The translations under genes and the position numbers were made by a program. Of a stretch of DNA of 64,000 nucleotides, positions 16,297-24,095 are shown one piece after another. The notes below the pieces were generated by a model that ran no database searches, was not told the origin of the DNA, and was given only the letters and a program-made list of their open reading frames with translations. Origin of the DNA: Cytobacillus firmus (GTDB taxonomy: Bacteria > Bacillota > Bacilli > Bacillales > Cytobacillaceae); the NCBI RefSeq assembly GCF_023612095.1, contig NZ_CP086235.1:1681001-1745000 (forward strand), read 5' to 3'. Numbering within the stretch: position 1 is the first letter of the stretch; each line of letters starts with the position of its first letter.

Positions 16297-16340
16297 AATG
16301 GCTTTTTTCTCAAGGTTTTTCGCCACTTTTTATTTATTTG

Positions 16341-16580
16341 CTGAGTTGATTGGAGCGGAAGGTGCGAGATCCTCGAAAATGCATTCGCATTTTCTTCGTG
16401 CGGTGTTTTTTCGGGGAAGTTTATTCAACGTCCTGCGGGAGTAGCGGGACAGGTGAGACCCCGCAGATGCGTAGCGTCGAGGAGGCTCACCGCCTGCCCC
16501 GCGGTTCGCTGAGCATCCTGGAGCGGAAATCGACGGACAACATTGTTAGCGAAAACAACATTTTATACGAAAAGAGCCTT
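16341..16580. repeat. Intergenic structured repeat, copy 2 of 3
   Basis: The longest copy. The left hairpin pairs CCTCGAA (16371-16377) with TTCGGGG (16410-16416), with a T-G wobble where copy 1 has T-A. The right module pairs GCGGG-CAGGTGAG (16444-16457) with CTCACC-CTG-CCCGC (16486-16502) and encloses GATGC-GTA-GCGTC (16466-16478). The 3' flank (GGAAATCGACGGACAACATT, then ATACGAAAAGAGCCTT) is shared with copy 3 but not copy 1. Confidence 0.9.
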
Positions 16581-16677
16581 TCTATTAATAGGTTTACTGC
16601 AGATTTCAAGATCCTTTCACATTTATCTCACAAAATTAATGTAAGATAAAGATAAGATAGTCATGAGGAGAAATCGT

Positions 16678-17658
16678 ATGTCAAAAAAAATGTATAGGCT
16701 TTTCTTTTTATGGATCATAGCGGCCTTCCTTACTTCCTGCTCAGAAAAGAAACAGCCTGCAATACCTGAGGATATTAGCTTTGCTGCCACAGTAAATATC
16801 AAGGATATGACGATATCTTTTGTCGACCTGAAAAAAAAGGAGCTGGCGGCAGAATGGACTATGGAGAAACCTTATACAGGAGCTTTAATTCTCCCGGATA
16901 ATGATTCCATCCTTCTTTATGGAAAACAGCTTGAAACAGCTGATCTTTATTCCTTAAAGGAAGGCAAACTGATTGACAGCTGGGAAACAGGAGAAGGAAT
17001 CGTAAATGGAATCCTGATTGAAACGAATGAAATCGTTTTAGCAGATCAGTATTTAAACAAAATCAGGTTCTTTGATTTAAATGGAGAAGAAGAAACACAG
17101 GTCGAATCTGAGATAGATCCGCTTACCCTGCTGGAATCCCGTGAAAAGAATAAGTTATTTGTTCTAAGCTTCAATCATAAAAAAATGGGAATGATCGACC
17201 TTGAATCTAAAGAAAAAAGCGGGGAGTTTACGATCCATCCTTCAGCAGCCGGTGCGTGGCTTAATGAGAAAAACGGTGAAATCTGGATTGGCGGACATGG
17301 AGAAGGTGTAGAGATTGAACAAAATATCCACGTATATGATGAAGAAACGGGAAAGTTAAAGAAGAAAATTCCAGCCGCTTCGATGCCGATAAATTTTCTG
17401 GGACATGAAAATCAAGTATATGTTCTAAGCCATGGATCAAATATGTTATATAAAATTAATGAATCAGGGGAAGAAGCAGCCTCTGTTTCGATTGCGGCAA
17501 ATCCTTTTGAAATGGCTTTTGCAGAGCATAAGCTATTAGTGGCCGGTTATGACAGCAATGATTTACATATCCTGGAGCCGGAAAGTTTAAAAACGCTTAA
17601 AAGTATCAAGGTTGGAGAGGGTCCTTTTAAAATAGTCATTAGGGAGAGTGTGAAATGA
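16678..17658 (+). CDS. Beta-propeller lipoprotein
   Basis: A 326-residue extracytoplasmic lipoprotein (lipobox AFLTSC, Cys about 20). It is built of repeated strands of the YncE/YVTN type, for example HILEPESLKTLKSIKVGEGPFKIVI at the end and IRFFDLNGEEE in the middle. It is the first gene of a four-gene cluster and is followed 1 base later by the response-regulator gene, so it may be the sensory partner of the histidine kinase. ATG 16678 follows GAGGAG. Ligand unknown. Confidence 0.85.
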   Translation: MSKKMYRLFFLWIIAAFLTSCSEKKQPAIPEDISFAATVNIKDMTISFVDLKKKELAAEWTMEKPYTGALILPDNDSILLYGKQLETADLYSLKEGKLIDSWETGEGIVNGILIETNEIVLADQYLNKIRFFDLNGEEETQVESEIDPLTLLESREKNKLFVLSFNHKKMGMIDLESKEKSGEFTIHPSAAGAWLNEKNGEIWIGGHGEGVEIEQNIHVYDEETGKLKKKIPAASMPINFLGHENQVYVLSHGSNMLYKINESGEEAASVSIAANPFEMAFAEHKLLVAGYDSNDLHILEPESLKTLKSIKVGEGPFKIVIRESVK

Positions 17659-17659
17659 C

Positions 17660-18334
17660 ATGCTGAATATCCTGATTATAGATGATGAAGCAGATATGAG
17701 GCATTTAATTGAAATGTACCTTGGGAATTCCGGATTTGCATGCTTTTCAGCAGAAAGCGGCTTTGAAGCATATGGGATACTTGAAAATAATGTGATGGAC
17801 TTAGTTATTTTGGATATCATGATGCCTGGGGAGGATGGATTTGAAGTTTGTTCCCGAATAAGGGAAAAATCAAATGTGCCAATTATATTTCTCTCTGCTA
17901 AGGGAGAGGAGTGGGATAAAGTGAAAGCCCTGCAGTTAGGAGGGGATGACTATATTGTCAAACCTTTCAGTCCTGGAGAGCTTGTCGCCAGAATCAATGC
18001 TGTCCTTCGAAGAACAGGCGGATTAAAAAGTGACATGGATTCTATTCAAATTGGAAAGATCGCAATTGACATGAAGGCGAGAAAAGTTTTAGTTGCGGGA
18101 AAGCATGTCACGCTAACCCTAAAAGAATATGAATTGCTTCTGTTTTTTATCGAACATAAAAACCAGGCATTAAGCAGGGAGCAGCTTCTTGAATATATAT
18201 GGGGCATTGATTATACAGGGAGTTTGAGAACAGTGGATACTCATATAAAAACGTTGAGAATGAAGCTTGGGGTTGGAGATTATATTCAAACAGTCTGGGG
18301 AGTTGGCTATAAATTAGAGGTGCCGGATGAATGA
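17660..18334 (+). CDS. OmpR-family response regulator
   Basis: Receiver domain (residues 1-115) with the acidic pair DDE at 8-10, phospho-acceptor D52 (VILDIMMPGEDG), and the conserved Thr/Ser and Lys (FLSAK, IVKPF). A winged-helix DNA-binding domain follows (about 130-224; LTLKEYELLLFFIEHKNQALSREQLL, VDTHIKTLRMKL). It overlaps the kinase gene by 4 bases (ATGA), the usual sign of paired expression. The target genes are unknown; the flanking lipoprotein genes are the first candidates. Confidence 0.95.
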   Translation: MLNILIIDDEADMRHLIEMYLGNSGFACFSAESGFEAYGILENNVMDLVILDIMMPGEDGFEVCSRIREKSNVPIIFLSAKGEEWDKVKALQLGGDDYIVKPFSPGELVARINAVLRRTGGLKSDMDSIQIGKIAIDMKARKVLVAGKHVTLTLKEYELLLFFIEHKNQALSREQLLEYIWGIDYTGSLRTVDTHIKTLRMKLGVGDYIQTVWGVGYKLEVPDE

Positions 18335-19734
18335 AATTCCTGACCAATAGCCTGGCTAAAAAAATGTGGCTGACCGTAACAGCCGCGATTATTATTACGA
18401 TCTTATATTCCTATTTATTGTCTTACTTATTTTATGAAAAGATCTATGTGGATAATGTCAGGGATTCCCTGCTGACTGAAGGGAGAAGCCTGGCTTCAGA
18501 GTACCACGGAGGGGCTTTGACAGAGGATATCAGGAAAAAAATCGATTGGTACAATTCAAAATCCGAAACAGAGATTTTTATTGTCAGTAATCCCAGAGAG
18601 CTTAGTGCCTGTCTGCCTTTTGAAATTGACTATCAGACACTAATTGGCAAATCAGAGCGTGAAGAGCTTCTCAAAGGCATTCCAGTTGAAAAACTGGGCT
18701 ATGAAAAAAGGTTTGACCGAAAAATTATGGGTGTCATTATTCCGCTGCTTGATGATAATCGGCTTCAAGGCATTATATATTTATATGTTCCCCTCGCGAA
18801 GATTTCAGAGATTACCCGGGATTTTGCCTATCTGTGGCTCGCTGCTGCGGCGGTCTTTACTGTTATCAGCATCACTTTAGGCACGATGCTGGTTAAAAAA
18901 CTGACAAAGCCTTTACTGGATATGAAAGATGCAGCTGAACATGTCTCAAAGGGATACTATGATGTTCATTTAAACATTGATTCAAAGGACGAAATTGGCC
19001 AGCTGGCCAATGCCTTCAATTATATGTCCTCCTCTATACGAAAAGAAGACGAAAAGAAAAGGGAATTTCTCGCGAATGTATCTCATGAGTTAAGAACCCC
19101 TATCAGCTATGTAAAAGGCTACAGTGAGGCGCTCATTTCCGGAATGGAAAAATCCGAAGAGGACAGAAAAAAATACTTGCAGCTGATACTTAGAGAATCA
19201 CGAAGGATGGAACGTCTCGTTGGAGATTTACTTGATTTATCCAAACTTGAATCTGACGAATACAAACTCGAAAAAATGCCGCTGCCATTGGCGCAGTTGA
19301 TAGAGGACGCTATTGAGAAATACAAGCCGGTCCTCCGTGAAAAAAATGTGGATCTGCAATATCGCCTGAATCCTGAAGTAATCATAAACGGTGATGAAGG
19401 CAGGATTGAGCAGGTTATCCAAAATATTATGGATAATTCCATCAGATATACAGCAGAAGGCAGAATCAGCATCCGTTTATCTCAAGAGAGAGATCAATGC
19501 CTGATTGAAATAGAGGATACAGGAATAGGGATTTCAGAAGAACATTTAAGCAAAATTAAACAAAGGTTTTATAGAGTGAATAAAGGCAGAACAAGATCAG
19601 ATGGAGGCACAGGGCTTGGTCTGGCAATTGCAGAAAAGCTGGTTAAGCTCCATCAAGGCGAGCTGACTGTGTTCAGTGAATTAAATAAGGGGACGACAGT
19701 TAGAATCATGCTGCCGCTGCTTGAAATAAAGTAA
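18331..19734 (+). CDS. Membrane sensor histidine kinase
   Basis: A 467-residue kinase: membrane helix (about 12-32), an extracytoplasmic domain of about 130 residues, a second helix (about 165-187), HAMP, then a HisKA domain with phospho-acceptor H252 in SHELRTP. The HATPase domain has the N box (NIMDNSIRYT), G1 (DTGIGIS) and G2 (GGTGLGLAI). It works with the upstream response regulator. The sensor domain has no recognised fold. Confidence 0.95.
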   Translation: MKFLTNSLAKKMWLTVTAAIIITILYSYLLSYLFYEKIYVDNVRDSLLTEGRSLASEYHGGALTEDIRKKIDWYNSKSETEIFIVSNPRELSACLPFEIDYQTLIGKSEREELLKGIPVEKLGYEKRFDRKIMGVIIPLLDDNRLQGIIYLYVPLAKISEITRDFAYLWLAAAAVFTVISITLGTMLVKKLTKPLLDMKDAAEHVSKGYYDVHLNIDSKDEIGQLANAFNYMSSSIRKEDEKKREFLANVSHELRTPISYVKGYSEALISGMEKSEEDRKKYLQLILRESRRMERLVGDLLDLSKLESDEYKLEKMPLPLAQLIEDAIEKYKPVLREKNVDLQYRLNPEVIINGDEGRIEQVIQNIMDNSIRYTAEGRISIRLSQERDQCLIEIEDTGIGISEEHLSKIKQRFYRVNKGRTRSDGGTGLGLAIAEKLVKLHQGELTVFSELNKGTTVRIMLPLLEIK

Positions 19735-19753
19735 ATATAGAGGAGATCTACTG

Positions 19754-20212
19754 ATGAAAAAACTAATGTTTATTTGGCTTGCGGTAATGATAATTATTAG
19801 CCTCGCTGCCTGCAGCAATAATAATGCAGCCGAAGAAGAGCCGCAATTCCTGGATGTAAAGTTATCGATAAAACCTGAAAAAGCAAAAGCGGGTGAACCG
19901 GTTGTTTTTGAAGCAAAGGTTACTTATGGGGAGGAAGAGGTTACTGATGCAGACGAAGTGAAGTTTGAGATCTGGAGAGCAAATGCCGAAGAACACGAAA
20001 AAGTACTTGTTGAACATGCTGAAAACGGAATCTATCGTCTGGAGAAAAGCTTTAAAGAAGAAGGTACCTATTATATATATTCACACGTTACGGCGCACAG
20101 GATGCATAATATGCCTAAAAAGGAATTTGTTATCGGCAGGCCCAGTCCACCTGAAAATGAATCAGGCAGCCAGGAAGAAAATATGGATGACAATGAGCAT
20201 GGCAGCCATTAA
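19754..20212 (+). CDS. YtkA/FixH-like lipoprotein
   Basis: A 152-residue lipoprotein (lipobox SLAAC, Cys 20) with one immunoglobulin-like YtkA/FixH domain: FLDVKLSIKPEKAKAGEPVVFEA, KFEIWRANAEEHEK, ENGIYRLEKSF, GTYYIYSHVTAHRMHNM. The His/Met-rich loop HRMHNMPKK and the tail DDNEHGSH could bind copper or another metal, which is inference. It is the last gene of the two-component cluster and lies 19 bases after the kinase gene, with AGAGGAG as ribosome site. Confidence 0.87.
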   Translation: MKKLMFIWLAVMIIISLAACSNNNAAEEEPQFLDVKLSIKPEKAKAGEPVVFEAKVTYGEEEVTDADEVKFEIWRANAEEHEKVLVEHAENGIYRLEKSFKEEGTYYIYSHVTAHRMHNMPKKEFVIGRPSPPENESGSQEENMDDNEHGSH

Positions 20213-20240
20213 AAAGCAGCATAGGCTGCTTTTTTGTTTT
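20211..20240 (+). terminator. Terminator of the two-component/lipoprotein cluster
   Basis: AAAAAGCAGC / GCTGCTTTTT stem. Confidence 0.92.
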
Positions 20241-20660
20241 GAAATCGAGTAATCCTGCAGGAATTTTTCCTCCAGGGGCATATATACCCATTTGAGGGTA
20301 CATATACCTATCATATTTGTTACATTGGTGTAATAAAAGTAAAAAATAGTATCAGGCTAAAAACCTGTCAATACTGATCTTTTAGTATATAAATGGTACT
20401 GGATAAGGAAGCTTCCAATAAAGACAATAAAAGACAGAAAGCTATTTACCCATTTTTAAGTGTTCATAAACCCATTAAGATAAGTATTTATGAAACTTGC
20501 AGGCTGATATTTACCAGTTTCTAAGTCTATCGGATAAGCTGGATTCAAGAATTTGTAAAATCTGTCCAAAAATATTACGAAAAACCCTGTGTTATGATTA
20601 TTGTGCAAGTCACACAGCACCACACAACAAAGAAAACAAACACAGGGAGGATTTATATAC
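20241..20660 (+). other. Long control region before the CAP-domain gene
   Basis: 420 bases without a gene. It holds a WalR-box-like site (20318-20334), a possible promoter CTGTCA-N17-TATAAA (20365-20393), and a second -10-like TATGAT near 20593 close to the gene. If the first promoter is used, the leader would be about 260 nt. No riboswitch was recognised. Confidence 0.5.
20318..20334 (+). promoter_or_regulatory. Candidate WalR (YycF) binding box
   Basis: TGTTAC-N5-TGTAAT fits the WalR consensus TGTWAH-N5-TGTWAH at every defined position. It lies 343 bases before a cell-wall protein gene, a common kind of WalRK target. A chance match in 64 kb cannot be excluded. Confidence 0.45.
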
Positions 20661-21419
20661 ATGAATAAAAAAGTTATTTACTCAGTAGCAGCGGCAGCAG
20701 CATTATTAGTATCAGCACCAGGAGCTAACCAGGCGGACGCAGCTTCAAATTGTCCTACTCCTGAACAAGCTAAAAAAATTGCAATCTCTCAATCTGGCAA
20801 CCTAAGCCAGGAACAAATCAATAACATTCTTCAAAAATACCTTAAAGACTACAATATTAATTGGGGAAATGCTCAAGTAAATAAACAGGAAGCTCAGAAG
20901 CCTGCAGCTCCAGCTCCAGCAGAGCAGCCTGCAAAAGCACCAGCCAAAACACAAGAAACTGCAAAAGCACCTGCGCAGCAGCCTGCACAGCAGCAAGCAC
21001 CTGCAGAGCAGACAAAAGAAGCAGCACCTGCTTCTTCTGAAGTAAGTGCTTACGAGAAAAAAGTTCTTGAATTAACGAACCAGGAACGAGCAAAAGCTGG
21101 AGTGCCTGCACTTAAATTGGACGAAGAACTAAGCAAAGTAGCTCGTGAAAAATCACGTGATATGCAGTCTAAAGGATACTTTGACCATAACAGCCCAACT
21201 TACGGTTCACCATTCGATATGATGAAGCAATTCGGCATCTCATACACTACAGCAGGCGAAAACATTGCTATGGGCCAACAGTCTCCTGAAGAAGTTGTAC
21301 AAGCTTGGATGAATAGTGAAGGCCACCGTAAAAACATCATGAATGCCAACTTTACACACCTTGGTGTTGGCCATGTTGCTGACGGTAACTACTGGACACA
21401 AATGTTCATCGGGAAATAA
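20661..21419 (+). CDS. Secreted CAP-domain protein (YkwD-like)
   Basis: A 252-residue exported protein: signal peptide (VIYSVAAAAALLVSAPGANQ, cleavage near ADAAS), a helical region, a Pro/Ala/Gln linker (about residues 75-125), and a CAP/SCP domain to the end (VLELTNQERAKAGVPALKLD, SKGYFDHNSPTYG, TAGENIAMG, GHRKNIMNANFTHLGVG). The His residues that line the CAP cavity are present. Bacillus CAP proteins are secreted or spore associated; the activity is not established. ATG 20661 has CACAGGGAGG 10 bases upstream. Confidence 0.92.
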   Translation: MNKKVIYSVAAAAALLVSAPGANQADAASNCPTPEQAKKIAISQSGNLSQEQINNILQKYLKDYNINWGNAQVNKQEAQKPAAPAPAEQPAKAPAKTQETAKAPAQQPAQQQAPAEQTKEAAPASSEVSAYEKKVLELTNQERAKAGVPALKLDEELSKVAREKSRDMQSKGYFDHNSPTYGSPFDMMKQFGISYTTAGENIAMGQQSPEEVVQAWMNSEGHRKNIMNANFTHLGVGHVADGNYWTQMFIGK

Positions 21420-21432
21420 TATTTGAACGAAT

Positions 21433-21464
21433 AAAAGGCAGCCTTTTCAGGCTGTCTTTTTTTT
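21433..21464 (+). terminator. Terminator of the CAP-domain gene
   Basis: AAAGGCAGCC / GGCTGTCTTT stem with eight T. Confidence 0.92.
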
Positions 21465-21569
21465 GTAATATTATTCTTTATAGTATGGACTTTCCCACTA
21501 TGTATGTATTCAACATTCATTGGAACATTAATAATAGCTGTTAAAATTGAAAGACAACAGGTGATTTAA

Positions 21570-22067
21570 ATGGAAATTAGAAAAGGAACCAAAGCCGATT
21601 TGAAGGAAATAATGGAAATTATCCAGAAGACGGTCAGCATTATGGAATCTGAGGGGAATGATCAATGGAACCGGACCTATCCCCAAAAGGAAGATTTTTC
21701 AGCTGATGTCCAAGCAGGCAGTTTGTACACTGCCATCTTTGAAGGAAATATCGCAGGTTCCATTACTGTTGATCAAATCCAGGCGGAGGAATATAAAAAT
21801 GCCTCATGGAGAAAAGATGAGCCCTGCTTTGTATTTCACCGTCTGGCCGTAGATCCTGAGATAAGAGGCGAGGGGATTGCGAGCAGGTTAATTGCATTTG
21901 CTGAAGATCATGCAGTGAATAATGGGATATCGTATATGAGAACAGATACATACTCGCTGAATAAAAAGGCTCAAAGTTTATTTGAGAAAAATGGATATGT
22001 TAAAGCAGGTGCAATCTTCATGGATCGGGAAAATCCTTTTTACTGCTATGATAAGCTGCTTGATTAA
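21570..22067 (+). CDS. GNAT family N-acetyltransferase
   Basis: A 165-residue single-domain acetyltransferase. The acetyl-CoA site is visible as HRLAVDPEIRGEGIASRLIAFAEDHA (motif A), followed by MRTDTYSLNKKAQSLFEKNGY (motif B). The acceptor substrate is unknown. ATG 21570 follows ACAGGTGATT. The convergent Hsp20-like gene overlaps its end by 4 bases. Confidence 0.9.
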   Translation: MEIRKGTKADLKEIMEIIQKTVSIMESEGNDQWNRTYPQKEDFSADVQAGSLYTAIFEGNIAGSITVDQIQAEEYKNASWRKDEPCFVFHRLAVDPEIRGEGIASRLIAFAEDHAVNNGISYMRTDTYSLNKKAQSLFEKNGYVKAGAIFMDRENPFYCYDKLLD

Positions 22068-22561
22068 AGCTGCTCTTCATTCTTTACAATAATGGGTATT
22101 ATTTCTTTCTCTTCGAATAGGATGGGAAGAGAAATGGAAAGTATCCCGTTTTCAAATGATGATTCTATCGAATATTTATCAACAGGCATAGGGAGGGTCA
22201 GAACTTTTTCAAAAGTTCTGCTATGTCTTTCTTTCAGAAAGTAGCGCAAGTGCTGCTGAAATGCTGAACATTTTCCTTTAATAATTAGTTCATTTTGTAC
22301 AAGAGATACTTTAATATCGTTTTTGCTTATACCGGGGAGCTCTGCTTCAATTTTGATGTTGCCATTGTTCTCATACATGTCACAGCGTGGAAAAATATCC
22401 TGATTTGACAGAAAATGATTTATTTTTTCCTGCTCCAGACCTGAAAAAGAAAGTTTCTTATTGTGATTGGAATCCCCGGGTGAAATAAGCGTTTCCCAGA
22501 AATCCTGATCCTGATATTGTGCGGTCATTTTGATTAAATCTTTCCATTTATCCAGTTCCAT
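22064..22561 (-). CDS. Hsp20/alpha-crystallin-like protein
   Basis: A 165-residue protein whose C-terminal 100 residues form an alpha-crystallin beta-sandwich (RCDMYENNGNIKIEAELPGISKNDIKVSLVQNELIIKG, then SSFENGILSISLPIL). This kind occurs in Bacillus spore-coat associated proteins (CotP, GerT) as well as small heat-shock proteins. The start follows AAAGGGGG. It is the second gene of a pair with the Hsp20-like gene at 22575-23057, 13 bases apart. Confidence 0.82.
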   Translation of the reverse strand: MELDKWKDLIKMTAQYQDQDFWETLISPGDSNHNKKLSFSGLEQEKINHFLSNQDIFPRCDMYENNGNIKIEAELPGISKNDIKVSLVQNELIIKGKCSAFQQHLRYFLKERHSRTFEKVLTLPMPVDKYSIESSFENGILSISLPILFEEKEIIPIIVKNEEQL

Positions 22562-22574
22562 AAGGAGGCCCCCT

Positions 22575-23057
22575 TTATAATATTTCCGTTACATCTATCT
22601 CTGAATATTGCATATCGATATTTTTAGGTATTTTTATCTCCATATAGCCCTCTTTGCAGCTGGCGGATGATCCTTTTTTCCTGACAATGGCAGGGAGGGT
22701 AATAATATGTTTATCGTCCTTATCGGGAATATGCTCGATAATCATTTGGTTGGAGGTATGATAAAGCTTCATTTCTTTTAACCATTCCTCGTTTTTTATT
22801 GGAAATCTCACAAAAACATAATCATGGGTTTCGAAGACGGATGAATTAAGTGGTGCAGAATTTGACTGTTGATTAGTTCCAGGGGCTGCAGCATTAAAGC
22901 CTTTCATAAAATCCGGTGCTCCAGTCATTCCCTGCATATTCTGAGGAAACATTTGCCCCATAATATTTTTAATATATTTATCAATTTCCTCCGGTTTCAT
23001 TTGGCTGGGAGGATTCTTCATATCTTTATTAAACGGAAAAAGATTCCACGGGAACAT
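22575..23057 (-). CDS. Hsp20-like, probable spore-associated protein
   Basis: A 160-residue protein: an N-terminal region rich in Met/Pro/Asn (FPWNLFPFNKDMKNPPSQMK, then MGQMFPQNMQGMTGAPDFMK) and a C-terminal Hsp20-type beta region (VFETHDYVFVRFPIKNEEWLKEMKLYH, MEIKIPK). I place the start at ATG 23057 with GGAAAGG nine bases upstream; longer frames to 23066 or 23090 have worse spacing. It resembles spore-coat Hsp20-like proteins more than heat-shock chaperones, an inference from the N-terminal composition. Confidence 0.78.
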   Translation of the reverse strand: MFPWNLFPFNKDMKNPPSQMKPEEIDKYIKNIMGQMFPQNMQGMTGAPDFMKGFNAAAPGTNQQSNSAPLNSSVFETHDYVFVRFPIKNEEWLKEMKLYHTSNQMIIEHIPDKDDKHIITLPAIVRKKGSSASCKEGYMEIKIPKNIDMQYSEIDVTEIL

Positions 23058-23278
23058 CCTTCTCATCCTTTCCTTGCTAAACTGCCGCAACGGCTAATGA
23101 TTCAATACTAAGCCATATATTCTATGCAGATAAACGCCTATCTGTTAATAATGGATTCTCTTGCTTGTACTTGCTGAATCATAGGCGAAAGCTTCTTATT
23201 ATTTGCATTAATACACTGTAATTACTACTATATTGGTATCGATGTATATAAAATAATTAAATACTGAGGGGTAATTTT

Positions 23279-24052
23279 GTGAGAAATAAAGCAGCTTTAA
23301 TCACGGGAGGGGCAACAGGGATCGGAAAAAGAACGGCGAATATGCTTGCCGCTAAAGGCATCGATCTGGTGATCAATTACCGTAGCAGTCAAGAGGAAGC
23401 TGTCTCATTATGCAGGGAACTGACCGAAAAATTCGGCACTAAAAATATTGCTTTGCAGGGAGATATTTCTTTACCGGCGGACTGTATAAAGATGTCTGAA
23501 AGAGCACTTAATGAATTTCAAGTCATCGATATAGTCATTAATAATGCCGGTCCTTATGTGCACGAAAGAAAAGAGATGCTGGATTATTCTTTTGAACAAT
23601 GGAATTACCTTATTAATGGCAACTTAAATGCAATCTTTTATTTATCCAAGTTGTTTATACCGAAAATGAGGGAAAATGGGTGGGGAAGAATTATCACGAT
23701 AGGCTTTGATCGTGTAGAAGCAGCATCTGGGTGGATATACCGTTCTGCATTTGCGGCTGCAAAAACGGGGGCAGCGTCTTTAACGAAATCCATTGCACTT
23801 GAAGAGGCCGGTAACGGAATTACCGCAAATATGGTTTGTCCGGGAGATATTATCGGTGAATGGAAGGAAAGAAATATCGAAGAGGCTGCGAAGGTTGATG
23901 ATCATGCATCACCAGTCGGAAGGCCGGGTACAGGTGAGGATATTGCCCGAGTCATCAGTTTTCTGACCGATGAAAAATCAGACTTTATTACAGGCAGCAT
24001 AATCCCGGTTACTGGAGGAAAAGACGTCCTGGGGAAAATTTATCAGGAATAA
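23279..24052 (+). CDS. SDR-family protein lacking the catalytic Ser and Tyr
   Basis: A 257-residue Rossmann-fold protein with the cofactor motif TGGATGIG near residue 9 and NNAG at the usual place. The catalytic region reads GRIITIGFD where S is expected and RSAFAAAK where YxxxK is expected: Tyr is replaced by F158, Lys is K162. It therefore probably lacks normal dehydrogenase chemistry, or has a shifted Tyr (Y154 in WIYRS). The GTG start follows GAGGGG. It is a lone gene with a bidirectional terminator. Confidence 0.9.
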   Translation: MRNKAALITGGATGIGKRTANMLAAKGIDLVINYRSSQEEAVSLCRELTEKFGTKNIALQGDISLPADCIKMSERALNEFQVIDIVINNAGPYVHERKEMLDYSFEQWNYLINGNLNAIFYLSKLFIPKMRENGWGRIITIGFDRVEAASGWIYRSAFAAAKTGAASLTKSIALEEAGNGITANMVCPGDIIGEWKERNIEEAAKVDDHASPVGRPGTGEDIARVISFLTDEKSDFITGSIIPVTGGKDVLGKIYQE

Positions 24053-24057
24053 AAGCG

Positions 24058-24095
24058 AAAGGCAGAAGAACCGTATTCTTCTGCCTTTTTATTTT
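24058..24095. terminator. Bidirectional terminator between SDR and MATE genes
   Basis: AAAGGCAGAAGAA / TTCTTCTGCCTTT, a 13-bp stem with T on the right and A on the left. Confidence 0.94.

Noticed and set aside
16350..16649. A 99-codon frame within repeat copy 2
   Set aside because: Follows the repeat sequence and breaks in the other copies; no ribosome site.
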